Below are positions 22,701 to 32,900 of a stretch of 64,000 bases of DNA, one piece after another. The translations under genes were made by a program, and so were the position numbers. How positions within the stretch are numbered: the first letter of the stretch is position 1; the number at the start of each line of letters is the position of its first letter. The notes beneath the pieces are model-generated. The model did not search any database. It was given only the letters and a program-made list of their open reading frames with translations, and was not told where the DNA came from. Source of the stretch: Saturnia japonica (taxonomy: Eukaryota > Arthropoda > Insecta > Lepidoptera > Saturniidae); contig CM065322.1 in assembly GCA_033032175.1 (NCBI GenBank), forward strand, positions 7,626,001-7,690,000. Direction: 5' to 3'.

Positions 22701-23722
22701 GCTGGTTTACCTCCGGAAGAACCAAAAGGTAACCCTTTAAAACTAACACACATAGAATTTACATTATTCTTCTATGTGTGACAAACTAGTCCAGTATTTG
22801 TAACTAAATACATATAGTATAATTTATATCATACTTATAAAATCAAAGATACTAGTACTGTTACCATTTGATATTTGTAATAAAAAAGTTTTAAATTATT
22901 ATAATACTTACCATACAATACATTTCATGAAATAAATTATCATATCAATGAAATTATACATTACTTTCAGAAAATACTAAAGATTTCACAGCTTGTCTGC
23001 TAGAATTCTTAACACAACAGAAAAATGAGGCTGATGCTAAAGCAAAAGAAGAAGAGAAGAAGCTAAAAGAAGAGCAAGAGAAAGAAAGGCTAAAATTACG
23101 CGAAGCTTATGTTCGTGAATGGGATATAGGGAAATCAGGAGTGGAATGTAACAGTAATAAGTTCTATGAAATGTCTCAAGAAGAATATGTTGAGCAACAA
23201 AGGAATAAAAGAATTAATGAATTTGCTCCTACTCAGACTTCGTCGAATGATCATTTTGACCACACTTTTGATAATAAAGGGCGTTCTATGTCAGACCAAT
23301 CCACTAAGAGCAAAACTTGGTCTGAAGTAAGACCTATACCAAAGACTCCATTGCCATCCATTATAAGTGAAACAATAACTAGACCAGAAGAGAAAGGTCT
23401 TTATTTTTCATCTGCCAAAAAGGATCTTACTCTTAAATATAAGAATTTTGTTAAAGGCACAGTGTCCACACCTATAGTAAATGAGTTAAGTGATGAGGAT
23501 TCCAATATTATTAGTGAGAAAGGAGTGAAACGAATGCGAGAATCAAATGAAATAGCTCCGCCCCCTACATACGAATATTATGGTCCTGTTCCAAATCATA
23601 AAAAATCCAAAAAGCCTTTTGAGTCCGATATCAGAGAGGCTTATGCCCAAGGAGCTAAAAGTTTAGAACCTAAGTCAAGTTACAGGCAGTTGCCTAAGCA
23701 TTATGATTTTACATTTGATTGA
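13746..23722 (+). CDS. CCDC174: Coiled-coil domain-containing protein 174 (CCDC174) orthologue, seven coding exons
   Basis: Exons: 13746-13790, 14091-14305, 15343-15522, 16524-16653, 19255-19396, 22507-22728 and 22971-23722. All borders are GT..AG, the phases agree, and the total is 1686 nt, or 561 aa. Family landmarks appear in order: SLKAELLKKQEEV near the N-terminus; KAELYEHLS and VDF; a CLGRTRKC block; a WEEKE...HYQDLLFD stretch; EARIHGVGYFSFSTDE, the most conserved motif; a long charged coiled coil; and REWDIGK near the C-terminus. Vertebrate CCDC174 is a nuclear protein reported to associate with the exon-junction and splicing machinery; that role is carried over by homology only. Introns 2-3 and 4-6 hold transposons. 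AATAAA follows the stop codon at once. Confidence 0.92.
14390..14640 (-). repeat. Helitron-like repeat family E, partial, in CCDC174 intron 2
   Basis: The core TTGTTCTCACTTCCCATATT, then TGCCTACTGCTTGCCAAATT and the AATGAATAGGCTATAGCAAA block, match 60513-60800 in the same order. Related copies at 47250-47560 and 27896-28190 begin with CTAGCTGTGCCCC-type ends, which are the reverse of a Helitron 3' end. I therefore read the family as minus-strand Helitrons; this copy lacks that end. Confidence 0.55.
14641..15342. other. CCDC174 intron 2, remainder
   Basis: AT-rich intronic sequence; nothing recognised. Open frames here (for example 14832-15020) have no splice support. Confidence 0.4.
15575..16375 (+). 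mobile_element. Non-autonomous Helitron with a SINE nested inside
   Basis: It starts TCTATACAATTAATAAAATT and ends GGCACAGCTAG followed by T: the TC...CTAG termini and A/T insertion site expected of Helitrons. The same two ends frame the shorter copy at 16950-17347, and the internal blocks (AGAAAAAGAATTAGGGTTCC, GAGAGTATACATCTATCTTC) match that copy one for one. About 290 bp of SINE A (15652-15940) interrupts it. There is no transposase. It lies in CCDC174 intron 3. Confidence 0.85.
15652..15940 (+). repeat. tRNA-derived SINE family A
   Basis: A tRNA-like head ends in a good RNA polymerase III B box, GGTTCGAATCCC (about 15732-15743), followed by a body with GAGCAAAGTGTCATTGGG, TTAATGGCAATAGGCTCGCC and ACGTGGGACCTAAAAACATA. 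The same body in reverse occurs at 26350-26562. A GTT trinucleotide run (15674-15690) has expanded in the head. It is inserted in a Helitron, so it is younger than that element. Confidence 0.85.
16950..17347 (+). mobile_element. Non-autonomous Helitron, 398 bp
   Basis: It begins TCTATACAATTAATAAAATT and ends GGGCACAGCTAG|T. It is the uninterrupted sister of the copy at 15575-16375. It lies in CCDC174 intron 4 and has no coding capacity. Confidence 0.88.
17348..17819. other. CCDC174 intron 4, unassigned
   Basis: AT-rich intron sequence between a Helitron and a TIR element; nothing recognised. Confidence 0.35.
17820..18474. mobile_element. Non-autonomous TIR transposon (family M), copy 1
   Basis: The left end reads TATAGAGACTTCAACTCATC, then GCGCGCGGTCC. 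The right end reads GGACCGCGCGC, then AATTGAACTCTCTATA, an inverse of about 40 bp. TATA flanks both ends and may be the target duplication. The second copy, 50721-51231, lies in the opposite orientation with matching interior blocks (GGAAGACGACTG; GTGCGTGTCAAG). This copy holds about 140 bp absent from the other, including GTCCGGTGAAGCTATAAAAG, which matches the LINE 3' tail seen at 46773 and 63400. It encodes nothing. Confidence 0.8.
18475..19254. other. CCDC174 intron 4, right part
   Basis: AT-rich; no repeat or frame recognised. The last bases are the pyrimidine tract and AG acceptor of exon 5. Confidence 0.35.
19860..20517 (+). mobile_element. Jockey-like LINE 3' end: ORF2 C-terminus plus 3' UTR
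   Basis: An open frame from 19861 gives PKALRRLRNILTDPGD, the C-terminal signature of lepidopteran Jockey-type ORF2; the ORF at 54468-56000 ends with the related RRPRNIFIDPDD. The 3' UTR that follows carries blocks CAACTCAAGCCTAGGTCCGT, GTACATAGGTTCTGTAAGGA and AGCCAAGCCGAGGTTCGG, and ends GCTAACAGTGTAGTCAGATC plus AAA. The copy at 62905-63472 shares all of these. It is a 5'-truncated insertion in CCDC174 intron 5. Confidence 0.82.
20645..22265 (-). mobile_element. Tc1-like transposon, full length, dead
   Basis: It is flanked by TA on both sides, with terminal repeats CAGTGGTGGTTGTATAATTA (left) and the inverse TAATTATATAACCACCACTG (right). Further copies of TAATTAGAAAC lie inside each end (about 20879 and 22092), an IR/DR-like layout. 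Length is 1621 bp, normal for Tc1. The minus-strand transposase remnant runs 21966-20999. It shows a MDKNKSCD start, an HTH segment KWAYRRIAEHLNCS, the catalytic VLFSDETKI, SDPKH where DNDPKH is usual, WPANSPDLDPIENLW and a GYATKD stop. Several stops and frameshifts interrupt it, one within the first 15 codons. It lies in CCDC174 intron 5. Confidence 0.92.
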
Positions 23723-23724
23723 TA

Positions 23725-23775
23725 AATAAAACTGTCTACATCAGTTGTGTTAATATTTATTTTTATCCAAATAAA
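23725..23775. promoter_or_regulatory. Polyadenylation signals shared by two converging genes
   Basis: On the plus strand AATAAA occurs at 23725-23730, right after the CCDC174 stop, and at 23770-23775. On the minus strand AATAAA occurs at 23761-23756, downstream of the Ly6-gene stop at 23915. The transcripts would therefore overlap at their 3' ends. Actual cleavage sites are unknown. Confidence 0.6.
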
Positions 23776-23914
23776 GCAGTGTGTGAAATAATAGTAACTA
23801 ATATCCTAATATCACAATCATTAAACACTAATATATACTACACAAATTAACACATTTCATTCAACTTAAAACAAATACAATAGAGATCATATTTACGATG
23901 TCTATTTTTTTAAA

Positions 23915-26900
23915 TTAAATGCAACGATGTAACAAAATACCTGAAACTAATGTTAAAATATGATTATTGAGCTTTGTTGCTGTATTATTTTTGTGAGTAA
24001 CTGTTTCTGGAGTTTTTACTTCTTGCATTGTGTTTACTGTAGGTTTAGATGATGGTTCTATTGCTGTGGGTTCAGTTACCTTTTCATGAAGACTTGCATT
24101 TTTTTGTAATGCTTCTGCAGTCGGGGATTCTTTACTCGAATGTGGCAATGAAATATTCGATGATTCTTCATGTTTAACAGTCGCAGTAACTTGCTTGTTC
24201 GCAATTGTTGAAACCGTATTATCCATGACTTGAGATTTGAAAGTTGTTGATTGTGAAGTTTCTCCATTTTGATTGGTATTTTTAACTGACGATTCAGGTA
24301 CTTTGGTTTCAATTACTTTTGGATTAAGGTTCGCATTTTGTTGTAGTGCTTCTGCAGTCGGGGATTCTTTACTCGGATGAGGTAATAAGATACTCGTTGA
24401 TTCTTCATGTTTAACTGCCCCAGTAACATGCTTGGTCGATACCGTTGAAACCATATTATCCGTGATTTGAGATTTGAAAGTTGTCAATTCTGGTGTTTCT
24501 GTGTCTTGTATTGTATTTTTAACTGACGTTTCCGTTACTTTGCTTTCTATTACTTTTTGGTCAAGGCTTGCATTATGTTGCAGTGTTTCTGTAGTTGGCA
24601 AGTCCTTACTCGGTTGCGGTAAATATATAGTTGAAGGCTCTTCATCTGATGGTGTAATTTGTGTGGTCAAAACTGTGGAAACCATATCTGTCTCAAAATT
24701 TTTAGTTGTAATTTTCTTGTCATTGTTTTCTGTTTGATTAGATTCGTGCATTGTTTCTGTTACTTCTATTTTTATTATATCAGTATGTTTTTCATTGCTT
24801 TTAAAATCCGCTCCAATGTTTTTATTATTAGTTTCAATTGATTGTGCATTAATAGTGTCAGCGGTTCCATTATCTTTATTCGTAGTTATTTTAAATTCTA
24901 TTTCGTTCGATTTATTGTCAATATCGTTATTTATGTTAGTTATCAAATTAGGAGGTGATATGAGTGTTCTTTTATTTCGCGTATTTTGTGACTTGTTTGC
25001 GTGTTTGTTAAGAATAGAGAATGCTTCTTTTTCCCGCTGAGTATTTGGTCCGTTACAAAGGTCTCCAAGGCAGGGGCATGTCATACGCCAAATTTTTGTT
25101 GAGTTGCAATACAAAGAGTAGCATTCATCTTGATATAGTTTTACACAGAGCCTGGATTCAGTATATGCTGTGAATGAAATTAAAATTAGGTTATTATTGG
25201 ACATAATAATTTATTATTCTAATATTTATAACGTCATTTACTGAACGTAGGTATTAAATAATGGAATACACTTGGAGATGACTGACTGTTTCGGGATTTA
25301 TAACAGATATTTTAATTTTTAACATTATTTGAATAAGAAGTACTGAAAAAACAAATGCAACTTCAGTACATATCTTAAATGGATGGATGGGTGGTGGATG
25401 GCTTGGATAACTTATGATGTTGCTGCATACTTTATATTGCAAAATAAAAAAAGTGATATTGTGTATTGTTTAATATATAATAATACAGTAGCATTTATTG
25501 ATGAGATATTAATCTGTCATGCTGTGGTTTTTATTTTAATTCATAAATGTAGCCCTAAATTATTACGTGATATAGTTAGATTATTGTGCTCAAGTGAAGT
25601 GAATTGTAAATAATAAATAGAAGCATGCACTTAAGTTGCCACTAAACCCACTGGGAAGTTTTAATAAGAGACCCACCAACTTGTTTGAACTCTAAAGATT
25701 AGAAAAGTATTCTATGAACGTGACATTGGCGTAATATATCAATACATAGTATAAAATGAAGTCAATTCTCGCTGCGCTGCTCCTATGTACGCTTAGCTCT
25801 TTAAAACTACACAACGGATTACTATTACCCTTTTCACTACCATTTTGAGATTTTGTAATATAATGTTTGTATATACAATACGTTCAAATTAAGTTTTTGT
25901 ATAGTCGAGAAAACTCAATTATTTGTAATCAAGTCGTCAAAAATGACTTTCGGGCGCTTACATGGCTTTCGCAGGCTAAACCTTATAAGATTCATCAAAA
26001 TAATGTTCTAAAGAATTGTAGTTCTTCAAAAAATCTAGAGAAAAGTAGCAATGGCATATGTTTATCTCCTAAGGTTGACTCACAGTAACCATTTTCATCT
26101 TTCAACTTATTAATTAAAAATATTACGTTATTTGCGAAGCTATTTTCTGTTATTCAGTAGTAATCTTTACCCTGATAAGTTTATTAGTTAACTTGGGCAT
26201 TTAATGTAGATTAAGATTGTCCTTTACAGTTTTCCATTTAGATGAATATCGTAGAAGATATCACAAATTTATAATTAATCGCGACCAAAGATATCCTACT
26301 TAAAAAAAACCTAGGATAAATTGCATCACGCCAGTATCGTCGAAGTTTTAGGTAGAGGTGTACATTCACAGTTTGCCGGGTATGTTTTAGGTCCCATGTG
26401 GCCATGTGGGCGAGCTTATTGCCATTAATCGGGCACTAAGCCAAACTCCAACTGAGAATTCCACAGAAAAATCCAATAGCACTTTGCTCGACCTGAGAAT
26501 TGAACCTAGGATTTGGAGCATAGCAGTCGAGTTTAGAACCACTAGGCTAATTAGGCAGTTATGAAGTTCACTGTCAATAGTAAAACGATAAACTCTTAAT
26601 CAGGCTTTATTAAACATAAAATACACCTCTTTGTAAATTGTACCCGTGCGAAGCTGGGGCGGGTCACTAGTTGTGTATAAATAAACACACGTTGTTATTA
26701 CATAAAAAAAAGAAAGTCGTTATGCTATGTGTACGAACCTTCCATTTCAACCATTCAGTTGTTTTATACCTGCTAGCTGTGCCTGCGATTTCGTCCGAGT
26801 GGTATATTTCGTGTATGAAAAACGGCAACTAAATAAAAACCTCTTCTCACCTGAATCTCAACTTACGATTTTTGACCGGTATTGCAAAGCTTTGAGATTA

Positions 26901-29900
26901 TGCAACTAAAATAACTTTAAATGTTAACCGTCCTTTACGATAGGCGGATTTTATTTCATAATAATAACTTAATTTTTATAAACCGTTATTATCTAGTCTG
27001 TCTATGTCTGTCTATGTCTGTTTAGTGTAATTTAATAAAAATCTTGACATCTATAGTAAAAAATTTAGATCGAATATATTAAATTTTTAATGATTTTTAA
27101 CATTTAAAAATAACGTTAAAATCTACATAATAATAATAATAAAAGCACAGCCTTAAATTATTAAAATGACAATAAATATTAAATGAATTTCATGATAATT
27201 TAATCCAAGCCGTACAGCGCCATCTATGAATAGTCCTAGAAAATAATAACACACTCTTCAGTTAATTGCTTTTTTTTTTAAATTTAGAAACAAAATAATT
27301 TGGATTAATTTGGTATCTTTTCACTTTGTTTCACTAAATATTTAAAATATATTACAAAATTACATATACATACATTCTTTTTTATATGTACATAACCTAA
27401 ACGAAATTTATATAGGTACCATACCAACGTCTATACGTGTAAAAATGCATCCTAAATGTACCTTCAGACTATAAACTACAATCATACTAAATTTCATTAA
27501 ATTCGGATCAGTAGATTTTGCGCGATTGGCGTTCAAACATACCGACAGGCAGACTGACTAAGTAAAATTTCAAAAACTGTCGAAATGTGTTCTGTCCATG
27601 GTTCTAAAACCCCTGTATTATTTTTTCTCAAATATCTTTAATTTACAGATTTCGACTCTTTACTCTTTTATTATAAGTATAGATTTAACTAAGTAGAATA
27701 TAGACATTTAATTTTGCATTTGTAATATTACTCGCTGTGCCCGCGGATTCGGTCGCGTGGACGACAGAAGAACGCGTAATTCTTATAAAAATCGTAGATT
27801 CTTAAAACTTGAATAACTTTATATTGAATGAAGATATTGCAGTATTTTTTTTTATAAGGACACAGTATCTATGGAGTCAAATATAAAAAAAATACTAGCT
27901 GTGCCCCGCGGTTTCACCCGCATATAATTTAGAAGAAATCAGTGATTGATGATTTATAATACATACTTCAATAAAGACAATATTTTTATCGGGTGGCCAG
28001 ATGGTCACATCGCGGCATCGTACGGCTCGTTCGCACCCCTAACTTCTATAGACATAGACCCGAGCCGAGTGTTGAATTATTTTAATTTTGTATTATCTCT
28101 CAAACTATGCGTCCAAATGACATGCTGTAAAAGACGAAGTTTATCTTCATTACAATTCTTCTTTATGATGAATTGTGTTTAATGATTAATATGCCATGCT
28201 TTAAAATAATGCGCATAAATGAATTTTTAATCTTAAAAAAAAAAAATTGCAAAATGCCTTATTGTGGCTCATGTATACACTACAACGAACAAAAATTTTT
28301 TTTATTTTTGTTTGTTATTTGAAAACCAGATGTCGTACTTAAATATTATATAGCCTATGTCACTCTCACAATTAAGATGAATCTAACAACACCTCGTATG
28401 CTAAAATCCATCAAGCCGTACTAAAACATACCTACACATATACGCTCGAAACTCATAACTCTCCTTTTTGCAGACTGGTAAAAGTTTATTACATTGCACA
28501 ATCTTTCACAACCGATTTTTGGATGGGGGCATGGCCCTAGGATTGGGCTTCGCAATTACACCACATTGCCATTCCGGTCCCTATTTCACAAAGCTAAAAT
28601 ATTGTACTGTTATCTCAGTTTAAAAACAAACGTCGGGAGATGCGTACGTATATTATAATGGCGCCGACACTCTCGAAACTATAAAAAGTATTTTTTTTTG
28701 TGATGCAGTGGTCACAACAGGTTTTTTTTTCCATAGGTAGTAATATTTTGCTTTATTTTAATACATTATGATCATATAAAATTACCGATTGTTTGAAATT
28801 CCGTTAGTATAGATTGTTTGGTAAAAATGACAATAAAATAATAAAATAATCGATGTTTAGAATACGAGTAAAAACTATAAAAAAAGGTAAGTGCGGGGAT
28901 TGAACCTGCAACCTCTCGGTTCAATAGTAGGATTGACTATACGAGCTAACATTACACATACGACTGTAGTGAGTGCTCGTCGCGCAGCGACTGAAGCTAA
29001 ACTACGCTATCGTTGCGTTGCAGGCGATCGGATCGACAGTTCGCCCATGATCCGATTCCTTATTGTAGTGCACTGAATATTGACAAAAATCGCGTTAGAT
29101 CGTGCCGTGTAATTCTGACAATATACGCAAAAGCATAGAATATAGATTTTATATTTAATTGGTCCAAGAACAATGCAGAGATATCATACTACCGTATCGT
29201 GTGTTTCTGGCGTGAATGTCGGTAAAGTTGTCCGGTTATGTTATGTTATTATATTGTTAGCTAATACTGGGATCTATTGGATATCGGTCGGTGCGGCGTG
29301 GCATTAGGTTTACTGCGAGATGTCGCGCGTCGCTCGCGCGTTGGAGCGGCTGTGAGCGTCTCATACAGTCGGATTTCACATATATCTTATTTATGTGATT
29401 GCTACGACAACACTAAACATAAATATGATATCTTTGATTTATTTTGAATTACTTCGTAAAAATCAGGAAGTTTTACCAGAATTGATACCTGAAATAATTG
29501 TTTACCTACCCTAACCTAACCTTAGGGGTAGAATTTCAGAAAATCGTTTCTTATCGGATGCCTACGTCATACAAAGAACACACCCTCCAAGTTTCAGGTC
29601 TCTACGATCAGCTGCGCGTTGATCCGTCAGTCAGTCATTCAGGACAAAGCATTTTATATGTACAGATAACAATAAAAAGTGATTGACGTTTGCCATTGTG
29701 CGCGTATCACGCAAAAACTTCTTTGGTCTTTATCAAAAATAATTATTATTACGATGTCTTCATTCAATAAAAAGTTATTAAGGTTTTAAGACACTTCGAT
29801 TTTTATAGCATTACGCGTTCTGTTGTTCACGCGAGCGAAGCCGCGGGCACAGCTAATTTTATTTATATAGGTAGTATGGATGTTGTGGGGCTACATAAAT

Positions 29901-32900
29901 AATCTGGTAATAAGAAAAATAAATGGCAAGACTTACGCGGAGACGTGGCGACCACAGCGCAGTGTGTATATCCAGGGTCACAAGTGGTAACATGTATACT
30001 AGGTTCGTTACAAGATGGCGCTCGTGTACTTTTATGCACTTGTTCCGCAAGAGGGCCGCACCAGTAACATTTTCTCGGCTCCGTGGCTGTTGTTGATGCT
30101 TAAATCAAATAATTGAAATATGATTATGGGTTGGTACGTACATTTTATGATAAGCTTCATTCGTTGTCATCGTTACGTCTGAGACTATTGAGTCACATGA
30201 GCGTTTCAAGCAATGACGGCTCAGTGGTAGCGTGTACGGACGCGTCGTCGATCGACATGATTTCAAATCCCTACAATGAGTGAGCTTTTGGTGAAGGAAA
30301 ATATCGTAATGAAACCATAATAGTGTGGTAGGCCATTTTCTAAGGCCTGCTTGGCTAACTACCAGCTTTTCGGCAGCTGCTCTTTATAGTAAGTTCTCTC
30401 TCTAAGCTTAATGTGTTACAATTTTGGGCCAAATCGTCACTTAAATTCAGATGAGATTGTGTTCAATCGCTAAAACCTTCAAAGAATAAAAGAAAATACT
30501 CAGGGGTCAGCTATTGTGTTCTATCGTATTCTTTAGATGCTTTTAAACATTGCTCATAATTCATCGACAAGGATGATAATGAATGAGCTTGCGTCTAAAT
30601 TTTGTTTCACTGAGTTCTAAAAACCCAACGGCATTTTACCCATGGGTATAGTAACAATACATTTGAGTCGTACAGAATCAAAAGCGGCAAAGTAGGTCTC
30701 ATGGATAATGTGGTGGTAATTCAAGAAAAACTAATATATTTCAATCGTATCCATGGCGAATATTTTACAAATTCAATTAAGGATAAAAATTAGTTGGGAG
30801 TCGCTTTTCTTGCAGAAGGTTATCGAAGCCATGAAATACGAAATACTACGAAATGAAGATATGGGAAAACTTTTCCGATTTCTTTAATTTTCAGTACTCT
30901 AACTTCAGTTGGTCCCATAAAGTTTATTGATCCTTATAAGAAACGAGATCGATTGACATGAAAAAAGTTTTTATGTAAATTACTAATTTCTTGCTGAGTG
31001 TACAAAAAAAAACTTCAAATATAGGTACAACATGGCTCAAAAGTTAAGGACAGGCTCCTCAGAAAGTTTTTCTGCAGCTACAACGATTAAGATACATCTA
31101 CCATTACTGTCTCATTTCAAAAATTCACCCTGTATAGAGTATAGGTATACTTTCTACAGTCGGGCGTTTACCTAATATCTACATACATTCTAAATACATT
31201 ACCAACAGGTGTTTTATTGACCTGTCGACCTAGAATTGCTGACCGCGTTCATATCGACCGTACCGATGTATCCCCTTAAAACATGCCTTACTAATTAAAC
31301 AAGCTATGTTCGGTCCTGCGGCTGCGTGCGCTCATTTATTCACGCCTTGCTACTCAGCATTGTACAACGTTGAGTGTTAATTTACCGATCAAATATTAGG
31401 TCCCTACATATGAAATTGGCGTTTTGTTGAATTGGCCACTTTGATCTCAAATACCTGGCGTTTGTTTAGGAATTCCAATTCCAAATTTAGGCTTGTGTAT
31501 TTCGTGTGTTTTGAATTTAGTGATTCATTTGTTTTCGCACCATTTGATTTTTCTTTGACATCGTTCTTTTCACAAAATGGAAAACTTAAAATATCGCGTT
31601 ATTTACGAATATGAGTTCCACCGTCGCATCAGCGCTGCGGAAACAGCTCGTAGGATTAAAAATGTGTATAGGGAAGCTACTGTAAAAAAATCACGGTATG
31701 TTTTGGTTCCAACGTTTTCGTTCTGGAAATTTTCACCTACGAAACAAACGCCGTAGACGGCCGGAGACTAGTTGATAATGAAGAACTAAAGGTGATCGTG
31801 GAAGCAGATCCTTCGCAAACCACGTCAGAGTTCGCGGCAGGCTTCGGTGTGAGTGATAAAACAATTTTAGTTCACTTGAAACTAATTGGAAAAGTGAAAA
31901 AGCTCGAGAAATGGGTACCACATAAATTGACCGAAACACACCAACAACAGGACTTGAGTGCTGCGTTACATTACTCAACCGTCAAAATAATGAGCGATTA
32001 TTGAATCGTATAGTTGTCGTGGCGAAATATGGACCCTTTTCGACTATCGGAAACGCTCATTACAATCGTTGGACTCAGGAGAACCGGCCAAATCCTGTCC
32101 CAAGCGAAAGTTGAAAGAGTGTTTGGTGGACCAGTATTGGTGTCATACACTACGGCTTCCTAAGACCTGGTCAGACGATAACGGCAGATCTCTATTGTCA
32201 ACAATTGCAATGATACAGGACAACGCTAGACCCCATACTTCACGACAGACGATGGCTAAATTTGAGGAACTGCGGTTGGAATGTATCGGAAATCCACCAT
32301 ACTCCCCGGACCTTGCTGGAACAGATTGCCAATTTTACGGGATTTGGACAATTTCTTGCAAGGAAAAATTGATTTGGTTGCTCCAAAGATTTGGATGATA
32401 TTTTCTATTTAGATAATGTTTGACATTCCTTTACCTAGATGGATGATTTTTATTTTATTTTCGCCCAAATATTTTAAAGAAAAGGCGGCTAGTAATAATA
32501 TATTTCACATTACGCAGTATATATACTTTACTACTATTTACTTACATACATATAAGTGTATACTTTGATTATGTGACGTGTATATAATAAAAGGGTACAT
32601 ACTATTTTTTATATTGTATCATTTTTAAACTGAAGTTTCTTAACTGAACTTAAACTGAACTCTATCCGAGGAATATTTTATAACAAGGGCAAACTCAGAA
32701 ATGTTAGAAATAAACTAGTCAAGGCTGCAAATACTGATAACATGGGAGCTGTACATTTGCTGTGAATGACAGATTATTTTAATGAATATTTAATACTTCG
32801 TATAAAGAGTGCGAGGTTATTTGTTGGTATTGTTATGGTTAGGGTACAATCCGTACAATTGTTATAAAAATAATACCTTACATTGGGTATCATGCTTATA

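Noticed and set aside
24474..25040. Three plus-strand hydrophobic frames (24474-24737, 24659-24841, 24795-25040)
   Set aside because: They are antisense shadows of the Thr/Ser/Asn-rich Ly6 tail, whose codons read as hydrophobic residues in reverse.
25168..25204. Start codon at 25204 as the true start of the 429-residue tail frame
   Set aside because: The first 12 codons are intron: TTTCATTCACAG at 25168 is an acceptor, and the upstream Ly6 exon matches its phase.
27121..27150. AAT-rich run as a regulatory array
   Set aside because: It is an ordinary short microsatellite in an AT-rich intron.
28888..28965. Possible tRNA gene on the minus strand
   Set aside because: A- and B-box-like motifs are present, but the ends do not pair as an acceptor stem and no cloverleaf is convincing; a SINE head fits better.
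29859..30050. 63-residue minus-strand frame starting at 30050
   Set aside because: It is in a different frame from the real Ly6 exon (30098-29937), whose cysteine pattern and splice phases are decisive.
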